Below are positions 17,812-26,342 of a stretch of DNA of 58,492 nt, piece by piece. Both the position numbers and the translations under genes were made by a program. Position 1 is the first letter of the stretch. Every line of letters starts with the position of its first letter. The notes below the pieces were generated by a model that was not told the origin of the DNA, did no database searches, and was given only the letters and a program-made list of their open reading frames with translations. The stretch covers positions 1 to 58,492 of the forward strand of contig CAITPI010000018.1 of the NCBI GenBank assembly GCA_903894295.1, given 5' to 3'. This DNA comes from an uncultured Acidimicrobiaceae bacterium. Its GTDB lineage: Bacteria > Actinomycetota > Acidimicrobiia > Acidimicrobiales > RAAP-2.

Positions 17812-18735
17812 TCAGGGCAGGGCCTCGATGGGAACGACCGGCATCTTCGTCCGGTGACGACCGGGGCCGAGAAGTTCGTCCTGCCCGTCTTCGTCACCCC
17901 CGCTGACCAGGGGAGAGCGGGCGAGAACGACCACTCCGACCACCAGAACCACCAGGCTGGCCACCTCGAGGGCGATCCAGCCGGGTCCGGAGCGCAGCCG
18001 GTCGCCGAACAAGGTGAGCCCGAGCACGATGCTCACCAGTGGATTGAAGGTCACCAGGGTGGTCTTGGATGCGGTGATGGGACCGGCATGGAGGGCGTTT
18101 TGGAGGAGGAACACGGTGCCGATCCCTGTGACGCCCAGGAGGTAGGGCTGGAAGTGGGTGAGGACGTGGCCCCAGCCTTCGGCTGCGTAGGAGGTGATGG
18201 CCTTGGTGAGCGCCGCGCTGAAGGCCGCCGTGATGGCACTGGCCGCACCGAACGAAGCGGCCCGCCACCATCTCGGCCCCCGCAGGGCGGCCACGATGAA
18301 GCCGGCGATGACGAGGGCGAGGGCGACGGAGGCCACCAGCCAGGCGGTCTGGCTCGGCAGGGCCTTTCCACCCGACGGATCCCCGATGAGGAAGAAGGCA
18401 CCGAGTCCGGCCACCACGGTCAGGGCACCCACCCACTCCCTCCACCCCAGGGTGATCCGGAACCAGATGACGAGGATGAGCAGCAGGAAGATCAACTCGG
18501 TGGTCAGCACGGGCTGGACCACGGTGAGCTGGCCGAAGCGCAAGGCCGTGGCCTGGAGGGCGAACTGGACCAGCATCAGCAGGAAGCCGAGCAGCCAGAT
18601 GCCCCGCCGCAGGGCGTGGGCCATGAGGCTCCACCGAAGCGTGGTCTCGGCCGGAGCATCTTCGACCCCGATCCGTTGGAAGACCGACGTCAGGGCGGCG
18701 ACGAGCGCCGCTCCGATGGCCAGGAGATAGGACAT
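17812..18735 (-). CDS. DMT superfamily (EamA-like) membrane transporter
   Basis: 307 residues, nine to ten hydrophobic helices in two homologous halves, starting SYLLAIGAALVAALTSVFQRIG and containing the ALRFGQLTVVQPVLTTELIF and GPITASKTTLVTFNPLVSIV repeats of drug/metabolite transporters. The hydrophilic tail of about 35 residues is cytosolic. Substrate unknown; this branch is widespread in actinobacteria. The TACAAC-GGGGG-like segment just before the ATG could be a leaderless promoter or a weak ribosome site. Convergent with the PabB-PabC gene. Confidence 0.8.
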   Translation of the reverse strand: MSYLLAIGAALVAALTSVFQRIGVEDAPAETTLRWSLMAHALRRGIWLLGFLLMLVQFALQATALRFGQLTVVQPVLTTELIFLLLILVIWFRITLGWREWVGALTVVAGLGAFFLIGDPSGGKALPSQTAWLVASVALALVIAGFIVAALRGPRWWRAASFGAASAITAAFSAALTKAITSYAAEGWGHVLTHFQPYLLGVTGIGTVFLLQNALHAGPITASKTTLVTFNPLVSIVLGLTLFGDRLRSGPGWIALEVASLVVLVVGVVVLARSPLVSGGDEDGQDELLGPGRHRTKMPVVPIEALP

Positions 18736-18757
18736 CCCCCTGTTGTACTCGCGTTTG

Positions 18758-19345
18758 CTACGCCGTGTCGTTCCTGTCGAACGCGGAGGCTTCCGGCCCG
18801 TCTTCTCCGTCCATGGACCATGCCCCGTCCTGGTTGAGGCCGAGTGAGTAGCCGGCGAGGAACGTGTCGGCTTCCTCCATCCGGGGGTAGCGCCGCTCGA
18901 TCGCCCGGAAACGTTGCGAATGGTTCGCCTCGAGCAGGTGGGTCAGCTCGTGGACGATGACGGCATCAAGGACCCAGGTGGGAACGGCCCGCAGCCGCTC
19001 GGAGATACGGATCTCCCGGGTGGTGAGCGTGCACGACCCCCACCGTTTCTTCTGGCGACCGGACCAGCGGATGGACGCGGGCCGCACGCCGTCAAGGTAG
19101 CGGTCGGCCAACTCGTGGGCCCGGGCCTCGAGACCGAGGTCCGAGGAGTGGAGGTGGGGCCGGCCCCGGATCAGGCGGTCGGCCAACTCGTTGGCGATCC
19201 GGTCCCGCTCGGCGCCCCGCACGTGGGTGGGGACCACCACCACGATCCGGTCGCCTTCCCAGTGGGCGGCCACCGTCTTCTTCCGGCGGGCACTGACCCG
19301 GACGTGAACGGCCGGACGGGAGGTCTCCTCGGGATGGGTCGTCAT
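18758..19345 (-). CDS. YgjP-like (M48/DUF45) zinc metallopeptidase
   Basis: 195 residues. The zinc site HELTH (residues 132-136) is followed by His142 in NHSQRF, and the preceding RQKKRWGSCTLTTREIRIS block is the DUF45/YgjP signature. Family members are cytosolic minigluzincins of uncertain function, sometimes beside restriction systems, which is not the case here. The start is placed at the internal ATG of MTTHPEE, since the upstream extension is Arg/Pro-rich and looks non-coding. Confidence 0.85.
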   Translation of the reverse strand: MTTHPEETSRPAVHVRVSARRKKTVAAHWEGDRIVVVVPTHVRGAERDRIANELADRLIRGRPHLHSSDLGLEARAHELADRYLDGVRPASIRWSGRQKKRWGSCTLTTREIRISERLRAVPTWVLDAVIVHELTHLLEANHSQRFRAIERRYPRMEEADTFLAGYSLGLNQDGAWSMDGEDGPEASAFDRNDTA

Positions 19346-19507
19346 AGTGCGTCTCCAGCATGGCAGAGGGATCGGGAGCCGGCGGCCACGGCCGCCGCCC
19401 GGTTTCGGTCGTCCGGGCGGTGGCCATCGTGCCCGGGTCACCTTGCCGACAGGCTGCCGGGATCCTGGCGGGACCGGCCAGAGAGAGGGCCGTGGCTGGC
19501 CGACAGG

Positions 19508-19520
19508 TAACCTTGGGTTC
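19508..19520 (+). promoter_or_regulatory. leaderless promoter
   Basis: TAACCT at 19508-19513, then 7 bases, then the GTG of the small membrane protein gene. No Shine-Dalgarno sequence. Confidence 0.45.
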
Positions 19521-20003
19521 GTGGCCCGCTACTTCACACGCCGATGTCTGTGGATGCACGCCACGTTGATCGTGCTGCTGCCGGCCTTTGCCTGGCTGAC
19601 CTGGTGGCAGTTGAGTCGGGCGCTTGCCGGGAACACGCTGAGCTGGGCGTATACGTTCGAATGGCCGTTGTTTGCCATCTACGCCGTCTACCTCTGGTGG
19701 CAGCTGATCCATTCCAGTCCCGACGCCCGGGCCGAAGCCGGCCGGACCGCCTCGGCCGAGGCCCAGTCGAAGGCGTTCGGCAAGGCGCGGGGCGCCCCCG
19801 TTGCCGCCGAGGACCTCCCGCCGGGCTGGGCCCTGACCGGCGGCCGGGAACGCAGCGTGGCGGTGGCTGCGGCCTCCGCCTTCGACCCGAAGAAGGGCGG
19901 CCGGGGCGAGCGGTACAAGGAACAGACCCCCGAAGAAGCCGCCGCCCTCGAGCGTTACAACCGCTATCTGGCCTCACTGGCCGAAGCCGACCGGAAGAAG
20001 TGA
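19521..20003 (+). CDS. small membrane protein of unknown function
   Basis: 160 residues. Two hydrophobic helices (ATLIVLLPAFAWLTWWQLSRA and EWPLFAIYAVYLWWQLI) flank the conserved GNTLSWAYTFEWP segment, followed by about 100 charged cytosolic residues rich in Glu, Lys and Ala. The WWQLSRALAGN wording recurs in actinobacterial membrane proteins of unknown role. One base separates it from the DUF3817 gene, so the two are co-translated. GTG start supported by the leaderless promoter. Confidence 0.75.
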   Translation: MARYFTRRCLWMHATLIVLLPAFAWLTWWQLSRALAGNTLSWAYTFEWPLFAIYAVYLWWQLIHSSPDARAEAGRTASAEAQSKAFGKARGAPVAAEDLPPGWALTGGRERSVAVAAASAFDPKKGGRGERYKEQTPEEAAALERYNRYLASLAEADRKK

Positions 20004-20004
20004 G

Positions 20005-20385
20005 ATGACCGGAGCACTGACGCGATACCGGGTGATGGCCTTCATCGTGGGAACCGCCTTGTTGGCCCTCACTGTGGTGGTGATCTTCCAGCTGCTCGGT
20101 TTCCACCCGAAGACGGCCGAGGCGATCGTGGCCCCCATCCATGGCTACCTCTACCTCATCTACCTGATCACGGCGGCCGACCTCGGGGTCCGGGCCCGAT
20201 GGGGCATCGTCCGGTTTCTGACCGTCATCTGCGCCGGATTCGTGCCGGGCCTGGCGTTCTACATCGAACACCGGATCACCCGGCAGATGCGGGCCGAATG
20301 GAGTGCCGAGGCGCACGCCGGCCCAAAGGGAAACGCAGAACCCGGCCCAGCGCCAGAGCCGTCCGCCGGGGAGACGAACCCGTAG
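20005..20385 (+). CDS. DUF3817 membrane protein
   Basis: 126 residues, three membrane helices. RYRVMAFIVGTALL, PIHGYLYLIYLITAADLGVRARWG and GFVPGLAFYIEHRITRQM match DUF3817, an actinobacterial integral membrane family without a known function. The start ATG follows the previous stop by one base. The Pro/Ala-rich tail is not conserved. Confidence 0.82.
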   Translation: MTGALTRYRVMAFIVGTALLALTVVVIFQLLGFHPKTAEAIVAPIHGYLYLIYLITAADLGVRARWGIVRFLTVICAGFVPGLAFYIEHRITRQMRAEWSAEAHAGPKGNAEPGPAPEPSAGETNP

Positions 20386-20399
20386 GGAGCGGTTGACGG

Positions 20400-22127
20400 C
20401 TAGGGACGGGCGCCCCGCAGCAGGACGCCCGGACGCTCGCCGGTGTCGACGCCTTCGATGAACGTGGTGACGCCCGACTTGATGGTCCTGACGTAGCCGA
20501 CGGCCGACTGGACGAGTCGTCGGCCTCCGGCCGGCAGGTCGGCCACCACCCGCGGGTTGCCCAGTTGGAGCCGCTCGTAGTCGATCAGGTTGAGATCGGC
20601 CATCATGCCGGCTTCGATGGTGCCCCGGTCACCGAGTCCATAGAGCCGGGCGGTGTCGTGGGTCTGCTTCTTCACCACCCACTCGAGGGGCAGTCGTTCA
20701 CCCCGGCTGCGGTCCCGGGTCCAGTGGGTGAGCATGAACGTCGGCTGGCCGGCGTCACAGATGACTCCGCAGTGGGCTCCTCCGTCGGCCAGGCCGGCCG
20801 CCGACCGGGGATGGAGGAGCATCGTGCGGGCCGGATCCAGATTTCCTTCCGAGTAGTTGAGGATGGGCACATAGAGCAGTCCCCGTCCGTTGTCGGCCAA
20901 CATCGCGTCGTAGGCGACCTCCAGGGGAGTGCGTCCTGCGGCTCGGGCGAGACCGGCCAGGGAGCGTTCCGGGCCCGGCTCGTACTCAGGTGGATCGCCC
21001 AGCGCGTAGGTCGAGCGGTAGGCGTCTTCCATCCGGAGGGCCTCGTCCGGTCCGGGCTGCCACGAAAGAATGGCTTGGCGCACCTCGTCCCGGCGCAGGG
21101 CGGCAACGAAGTCCTCGTCGTCTAGACCCCGGGATTTGAGTTCCTGGTAGGCGGGGATCAGGTCGAACAGACAGTAGGTGGTGAAGTGTCCGCCCAGCAG
21201 CCCGGTGGCCCGGCCGGCCACCTGGGGCCAGAGGTCGGCGCCGTCGTCCACCGCCCGAAGGGACTCGTCCATGATCTCTTCCCATAGGCCCGGTGCGCTG
21301 TCGACCTGGACCAGGGCGAAGGTGATGGGGCGGTTGATGGTGGCCGAGAGCCGCCGCATCCAGTCGACTTCCCGGTGGGGCCCCGCGATGTCCTCGCCCG
21401 CCGCTCCGACCGGGGCGAGTTCGAACACCCCGGTACCCAGTTCACCGAGGGCCCGGCCGATGCCGAAGAGTTCGTCTTCGGCGGCATGGGTGCCGGGCAC
21501 CGGTTCGCCGTCAATGGCGAGATGGGCGATGGTCCGCGAGGTGGAGAAGCCAAGCGCGCCGGCGGCAATGGCTTCCTTCACGACCGCCTTCATGGCGGCG
21601 ATGTCCTCGGTCGTGGCCGGTTCGTTGCGGGCGCCCCGGTCGCCCATGACATAGGCCCGCACCGCCCCGTGGGCCACCTGGGTGCCGACATCGACACTCC
21701 ACCGGCGACGATCGAGGGCATCGAGATACTCCGGGAAGGTCTCCCAATCCCACGTCATGCCTTCGGCCAGGGCGGTTCCCGGGATATCTTCCACGCCCTC
21801 CATCAGGCCGATCAGCCACTCGTGGCGATCGGGCCGGGCCGGAGCAAAACCCACCCCACAGTTCCCGGCCACCAGCGTGGTGACCCCGTGCCAACTCGAT
21901 GGGGCCAGAACGTCGTCCCAGGTGGCCTGACCGTCGTAGTGGGTATGGATGTCCACCCAGCCGGGGGTGACGAGCAGCCCGTCGGCGTCAACCCGTTGCC
22001 GGGCCGCCTGGCCGGAGAGCGTTCCCACGTCGGTGATCCGGCCATCGGAGACGGCGATGTCCGCGGTGCGGGCCGGAACTCCGGTCCCGTCGACGACGGT
22101 CCCTCCCTCAACGACGAGATCGTGCAT
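20400..22127 (-). CDS. N-acyl-D-amino-acid deacylase family amidohydrolase
   Basis: 575 residues of the amidohydrolase superfamily. LVVEGGTVVDGTGVPAR forms the beta-sandwich start, GWVDIHTHYDGQATWDD carries the metal HxH (residues 61 and 63), and VAGNCGVGFAPARPD carries the D-aminoacylase Cys. The late GGAHCGVICDA has an Asp/His pair. Known members release D-amino acids from N-acyl or N-carbamoyl substrates, and many actinobacterial relatives are uncharacterised amidohydrolases. ATG with AAGGAG at 22131-22136 on the minus strand. Convergent with DUF3817, 14 bases apart. Confidence 0.87.
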   Translation of the reverse strand: MHDLVVEGGTVVDGTGVPARTADIAVSDGRITDVGTLSGQAARQRVDADGLLVTPGWVDIHTHYDGQATWDDVLAPSSWHGVTTLVAGNCGVGFAPARPDRHEWLIGLMEGVEDIPGTALAEGMTWDWETFPEYLDALDRRRWSVDVGTQVAHGAVRAYVMGDRGARNEPATTEDIAAMKAVVKEAIAAGALGFSTSRTIAHLAIDGEPVPGTHAAEDELFGIGRALGELGTGVFELAPVGAAGEDIAGPHREVDWMRRLSATINRPITFALVQVDSAPGLWEEIMDESLRAVDDGADLWPQVAGRATGLLGGHFTTYCLFDLIPAYQELKSRGLDDEDFVAALRRDEVRQAILSWQPGPDEALRMEDAYRSTYALGDPPEYEPGPERSLAGLARAAGRTPLEVAYDAMLADNGRGLLYVPILNYSEGNLDPARTMLLHPRSAAGLADGGAHCGVICDAGQPTFMLTHWTRDRSRGERLPLEWVVKKQTHDTARLYGLGDRGTIEAGMMADLNLIDYERLQLGNPRVVADLPAGGRRLVQSAVGYVRTIKSGVTTFIEGVDTGERPGVLLRGARP

Positions 22128-22236
22128 GGCGGCTCCTTGCGTTCGTGCTCTCTGTGACACTACGCCGGTTGACCGGAACGAACCCGTTCGACCGGTCGGT
22201 GGCCGGGCCGGTTCCGGATCCGACGTTCCCTCCAGG

Positions 22237-22326
22237 TCCGGTGGCCAGATCCGGTCGTCAGATCCGGTGGCCAGAACCGGTCGTCGGGCCCGGTCGTCAG
22301 ACCCGGTGGTCGGGCCCGTGGTCGGG
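22237..22326. repeat. 13-bp degenerate tandem repeat, about seven units
   Basis: Seven consecutive units of the form (T/A/C)CCGGT(G/C)G(C/T)C(A/G)GA or ...GGG. Units 1 and 3 are identical, and the last is 12 bases. Units 5 to 7 lie inside the 3' end of the thioesterase gene and encode its PDHGPDHRV tail on the minus strand, and its stop codon lies in unit 5. A minisatellite, probably variable in copy number. Confidence 0.75.
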
Positions 22327-22737
22327 AATCGAGTAGGTCACCTGGGCCTTGGCCACGATGGCCTCGTGGTCGGCCGACCGCAGCGCCACATCGGCCACGG
22401 CGAGCCGCTTCCCGAGTTTCAACAGGGTGGCATCGGCGATGACGTCCACCAGGGCGGGTTTGCGGAGGAAGTCGATGTGCAGGCTGGTGGTGACGGCCAG
22501 CGCCACCGGGCCGATCTGGGCCAGGATGACCAGCCAGGCGGCGCAGTCGGCCAGCGCCATCAACGCCGGGCCCGAGACCGTGCCTCCCGGGCGCTGGTGG
22601 GCCGGGGTCACCGGCAAGCGCATTCTCAGAGTGGTCGCGGTGGCTTCCTCCACCCGGTAGGCAACGTTGGCCCCGGGGAATGCGCCGTTCAGGAGATCCT
22701 GGAGTTCTTCGGTCGTCATGACTGGCATGGCAGGCAT
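22297..22737 (-). CDS. PaaI-type hotdog thioesterase
   Basis: 146 residues. QRPGGTVSGPALMALADCAAW is the hotdog helix region of PaaI/YbgC-like acyl-CoA thioesterases, and the FLRKPALVDVIADATLLKLGKRLAV strand pair completes the fold. The catalytic acid is not obvious: Gly-Thr-Val-Ser and Asp in ALADC replace the usual GG.........D/E site. The last residues are encoded by a tandem repeat. Three in-frame ATGs (22737, 22728, 22719) compete as start, and none has a good ribosome site. Confidence 0.82.
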   Translation of the reverse strand: MPAMPVMTTEELQDLLNGAFPGANVAYRVEEATATTLRMRLPVTPAHQRPGGTVSGPALMALADCAAWLVILAQIGPVALAVTTSLHIDFLRKPALVDVIADATLLKLGKRLAVADVALRSADHEAIVAKAQVTYSIPDHGPDHRV

Positions 22738-22797
22738 GGTACGCCCCGGGGCCTGTGGTCAGGCAGACTGAATGTCGGCAACGAGGGAGAAGCAGTC

Positions 22798-23556
22798 ATG
22801 CATGACAACGAACACGCCGTGGAGTTGGCCCATGAAGCCGGCCAGGTCCTGCTGGCCCTGCAGCGCTCGGGCGACTTCGAGGGCAAGGACCTGGGTCGGG
22901 AAGGTGATGCCCGGGCCCACCGGTTGTTGATGGACGCTCTGGCCGAGCGCTTTCCGGATGACCGTGTTCGTTCGGAGGAAGCCTCCGAAGGGGTGGCGCT
23001 GGAGACGGCAGACGGCCGGGTCTGGATCATCGATCCCCTGGATGGCACCCGTGAGTACTCCGAACGCCGGACGGACTGGGCGGTGCATGTGGCCCTGGCG
23101 GTCGATGGTGTCCCGGCGGTCGGTGCGGTTGCCCTGCCCGGGCTCGATCTGGTGCTCGACACCGGAAGTCCACCGGACCTTCCTGCTCCGCCGACGGCGC
23201 CCCGGTTGGTGGCGAGCCGGACCCGGCCGCCGGAGTTCGTCACGGAGGTGGCCTCGAAGATCGGAGGCGAGGTCGTTCCGATGGGTTCGGCCGGAGCCAA
23301 GATCGCGGCGGTGATCCGGGGTGAAGCCGAGGTCTACCTCCACGCCGGAGGCCAGTACGAGTGGGATTCGTGCGCACCGGTGGCGGTGGCGCTCGCCACC
23401 GGTCTGGTGGCAACCCGGCTGGACGGCTCGCCCCTCGTCTACGCCCAGGTCGATCCGTGGCTTCCGGACCTGTTCATCTGCCATCCCGCCTTCGCCCCCG
23501 AGGTGCGCCAAGCCCTGGAATCTGTCGACCGGCCCGAAACCGACGGACGGGGCTAG
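22798..23556 (+). CDS. cysQ: 3'(2'),5'-bisphosphate nucleotidase / inositol monophosphatase family (CysQ-like)
   Basis: 252 residues. Metal ligands Glu60 (RSEEASEG), Asp79 and Asp82 (IIDPLDGT) and Asp190 in YEWDSCAP are the lithium-sensitive phosphatase set. In actinobacteria this length and the DGTREYSERRTDWAVHVAL segment belong to CysQ, which hydrolyses PAP (3'-phosphoadenosine 5'-phosphate) from sulfate assimilation. An inositol or fructose-1,6-bisphosphatase activity is possible. ATG with GAGGGAGAA upstream. Confidence 0.85.
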   Translation: MHDNEHAVELAHEAGQVLLALQRSGDFEGKDLGREGDARAHRLLMDALAERFPDDRVRSEEASEGVALETADGRVWIIDPLDGTREYSERRTDWAVHVALAVDGVPAVGAVALPGLDLVLDTGSPPDLPAPPTAPRLVASRTRPPEFVTEVASKIGGEVVPMGSAGAKIAAVIRGEAEVYLHAGGQYEWDSCAPVAVALATGLVATRLDGSPLVYAQVDPWLPDLFICHPAFAPEVRQALESVDRPETDGRG

Positions 23557-23625
23557 GAACTCGAAGGCAAGATCCCGGACCGGAGCCCGTTGCGGGTCCA
23601 ACCGGTCCCCGGAGAGGAGCGGATC

Positions 23626-24792
23626 ATGTCCGAAGTGTTCGAACCGGCGCCCTTGGGCCCACTGGTACTCCGCAACCGCATCATCAAGTCGGCGACGTTC
23701 GAAGGCGCTGCTCCGAACGGCGAAGTGACCGACGAACTCGTTGCGTTCCACCGCCAGGTGGCCGAAGGTGGATGTGCCATGACCACCGTGGCCTATCTGG
23801 CCGTCGCCCCCGAAGGGCGCACCGATCGCCACTGTGTGGTGCTCTCCGAGGATTCCCGGCCCGGCCTCAACCGGCTCACCGATGCCGTGCATGAGGCCGG
23901 GGCCCTCGCGGCCGCACAGATCGGGCACGCCGGTCCGGTGGCCAACGCCCGCTCCAACCGGGCCACCTCACTCGCCCCGTCCCGGCGACTCAGCCCGACC
24001 GGGGCCATCACCCAGGCGGTGGACGAGGTGGGCATCGCCCGGATCACCGACGACTACCGGCGGGGCGCATCGGTGGCCAAGGCGGCGGGTTTCGATGCCA
24101 TCGAGATCCATCTCGGCCACAACTACCTGCTGTCGGCCTTTCTCAGCCCCCGGCTCAACCGGCGCCGCGACCGGTGGGGGGGATCGCTCGAGAACCGGGC
24201 CCGCTTTGCCCGTCAGGTGGCCGCCGCCGTCCGGGAAGGAGTCGGGAGCGACGTGGCGGTGACCGCCAAGGTCAACATGTCCGATGGCGTTCCCGGCGGG
24301 TTCGAGGTTGAAGAGAGTATCGAGTTCGCCCGACTGCTCGAAGCTGACGGCCATCTCGACGCCCTGACCCTGACCGGCGGGAGTTCGCTCTCCAACCCGA
24401 TGTATCTCTTTCGGGGTGATGCCCCCCGCAAGGAGTTCGCGGCCACGCTGCCTGCGGCCCAGCGCTGGGGATTTGCTGTCGTCGGCGGCCGGTTTTTCAA
24501 GGAGTATCCGTTCGAGGAGGCCTACTTCCTCGAGCCGGCCCGCCGGTTCCGGGCGGCCCTTTCGATGCCCTTGATCCTCCTGGGGGGCATCAACCGGCGC
24601 TCCACGGTGCACCAGGCGCTTGACGAGGGCTTCTCGTTCGTCGCCATGGCCCGGGCACTGCTCCGCCAGCCTGATCTCGTCAACTCCTGGGCGGCCGGCG
24701 GGGCCGAACAGGGGGCCTGCATCCACTGCAACCGGTGCATGCCCACCATCTACCGGGGCACCCGGTGCGTGGAGCGTGACTCAGTCGGTTGA
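23626..24792 (+). CDS. Old Yellow Enzyme family NADH:flavin oxidoreductase with a Cys cluster
   Basis: 388 residues, FMN-binding TIM barrel. LRNRIIKSATFEG, AAAQIGHAG, GFDAIEIHLGHNYLLSAFLSP and NRRRDRWGGSLENRARF are canonical. The end carries C365-x2-C368-x2-C371-x9-C381 (CIHCNRC ... CVE), which binds a 4Fe-4S cluster in 2,4-dienoyl-CoA reductase and trimethylamine dehydrogenase. The chain stops eight residues after it, so the FAD/NADPH domain of those enzymes is missing. The substrate is an enal, enone or dienoyl compound. ATG with GAGAGGA. The last 12 bases overlap the SDR 3' end. Confidence 0.85.
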   Translation: MSEVFEPAPLGPLVLRNRIIKSATFEGAAPNGEVTDELVAFHRQVAEGGCAMTTVAYLAVAPEGRTDRHCVVLSEDSRPGLNRLTDAVHEAGALAAAQIGHAGPVANARSNRATSLAPSRRLSPTGAITQAVDEVGIARITDDYRRGASVAKAAGFDAIEIHLGHNYLLSAFLSPRLNRRRDRWGGSLENRARFARQVAAAVREGVGSDVAVTAKVNMSDGVPGGFEVEESIEFARLLEADGHLDALTLTGGSSLSNPMYLFRGDAPRKEFAATLPAAQRWGFAVVGGRFFKEYPFEEAYFLEPARRFRAALSMPLILLGGINRRSTVHQALDEGFSFVAMARALLRQPDLVNSWAAGGAEQGACIHCNRCMPTIYRGTRCVERDSVG

Positions 24793-25536
24793 GCCGAGTC
24801 CCGACCGGGCCGAGAGGTAGCGGACCAGCGAACGGGGGAGGGTCTGCAGGAGGTGGGTGGTCACCTTGTAGCGCAGGGTGGGGACACTCAGCACCTTGTG
24901 GGCCGCCAGATCCGCCAACGCTTCCCGCACGAGGGTCTCGATGTCGATCCAGGCCCACGACGGCACCGTGGTCGATGAGGTCATCTCGGTATGCACGAAG
25001 CCGGGCATGAGAGTGGTGACGTTCACGCCGTGCTTTTTCGCTTCGTAGTGGACCCCCTGGCCGAGGGTGGTAACGAACGCCTTCGTGGCGGCATAGGTCG
25101 GATCGGCGCTGTTGGGTGTGTCGGTGGCGATGGAGGAGACGTTCAGGATGTCGCCGCGACCCCGGCCGGCCATGGCGTTCAAGGCGGCGTGGGTCAGCTG
25201 GTGGAGGGCGACCACGTTGAGCAGAAGCGTGTTCTCCTGTTCGTCCCGTTCGGAGTTCAGAAAGGACTTGCCGACACCCCGCCCGGCATTGTTGATCAGC
25301 ATCTCGACGTCGTTGGCCACCCGCAGCTCGATGCGCTGGAGATCGTCGGCCCGGGTGAGGTCGGCTTCGATGATCTCCACCCCCACTCCGTGGCGGGCCT
25401 CGAGATCGGAGGCCAGGGTCTCCAACTGGTTTCGTCGGCGCGCCACCAGGATGAGATCCCAGGAGCGGCCGGCCAGCTGGCGGGCAAACTCGGCGCCGAT
25501 GCCGCTCGAACTACCGGTGATCAGGGCGGTGGGCAT
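24781..25536 (-). CDS. short-chain dehydrogenase/reductase
   Basis: 251 residues. Cofactor loop TGSSSGIGAEFARQ (residues 7-20), NNAGRG near 90, the Ser in NVSSIA and YAATK near 150 give the classical SDR catalytic set. The R.R motif after beta-2 (VARRRNQLE) favours NADP(H). The C-terminal hydrophobic and basic stretch (LLQTLPRSLVRYLSARSG) suggests loose membrane contact, as in retinol-dehydrogenase-like and lipid-ketone reductases. ATG with AAGGAGAAG upstream. Convergent with the flavin oxidoreductase. Confidence 0.88.
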   Translation of the reverse strand: MPTALITGSSSGIGAEFARQLAGRSWDLILVARRRNQLETLASDLEARHGVGVEIIEADLTRADDLQRIELRVANDVEMLINNAGRGVGKSFLNSERDEQENTLLLNVVALHQLTHAALNAMAGRGRGDILNVSSIATDTPNSADPTYAATKAFVTTLGQGVHYEAKKHGVNVTTLMPGFVHTEMTSSTTVPSWAWIDIETLVREALADLAAHKVLSVPTLRYKVTTHLLQTLPRSLVRYLSARSGLGSTD

Positions 25537-25580
25537 GGGGGGGTTCTTCTCCTTGGGGGTGGAACATGTGCGCTGGAGGC

Positions 25581-26237
25581 TCAGGCCACCAGCGGGTAAC
25601 CATTCTTCACGATGATGAACACGCCGGCCACCCAGCAGACCCACTGCATGACGACGGCCTCGTGGCCCCGGATCCATGTGCTCAACCGCTCGAGGGCGGC
25701 CGCCGAGCGTTCCGGTTGGAGCCGGCTGTAGACGTGCATCGAAAGGAGTGCCGACGTCGCCAGGAGGACGAACAGCACGATGGCGACGAGGCTGACCAGG
25801 GAACTGCCATCGAGGTCGGCGACCGAGATGGCGCCCGCGGCAATGAGTGGCCAGGGCTGGAGCAGTACTCCGAGCCCGGCCGACGACCACAAGCCCATGG
25901 CGTCGACCTTCTGCATCCATCGGGGGTCCTTACGGGCCTTGACGGTGCCTCGTTTGATCTGGAGGAAGCGTCGGGTACCGAGGCCGAGCAAAAGGAGACC
26001 GAGGAGCACGAAGACCACATCGAGAACCTTGTTGGTGGAGGAATGGGCGGCGGGAGGGTTTCCTCCCGTGCCGACCAGGGTGACTGCCACAATGGCCACC
26101 AGACAGACCAGCCAGCCGGCGAGGAAGGCGTTGGTGTTGCGCCGGCCGTTCTTCGACTGCAGCAGAAGGATGTAGCCGATGTTGGGCAGTGGCTCGAGCG
26201 CCGCCAGGATGCCCACGACGAGAAGTTGACCGATCAC
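25581..26237 (-). CDS. Sap/GAP family membrane protein (sulfolipid-1-addressing protein-like)
   Basis: 218 residues, six hydrophobic helices. The opening LLVVGILAALEPLPNIGYILLL and the central FVLLGLLLLGLGTRRFLQIKR match the GAP (Sap) family, whose mycobacterial member addresses sulfolipid-1 and whose fold resembles LysE-type exporters. What it moves here is unknown. GTG start (weak). 44 bases downstream is the SDR in the same direction, so the two may form a unit. Confidence 0.72.
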   Translation of the reverse strand: MIGQLLVVGILAALEPLPNIGYILLLQSKNGRRNTNAFLAGWLVCLVAIVAVTLVGTGGNPPAAHSSTNKVLDVVFVLLGLLLLGLGTRRFLQIKRGTVKARKDPRWMQKVDAMGLWSSAGLGVLLQPWPLIAAGAISVADLDGSSLVSLVAIVLFVLLATSALLSMHVYSRLQPERSAAALERLSTWIRGHEAVVMQWVCWVAGVFIIVKNGYPLVA

Positions 26238-26342
26238 GCCGCGAACCTAGTGCAGCCTTCTCCGACCGCCGTGTTCACTCCCGTGTCCTGGCCCCAACGT
26301 CGGAGACGCCACCTCCCGCCGCCGTTCCGGACCGGAAGGTCG

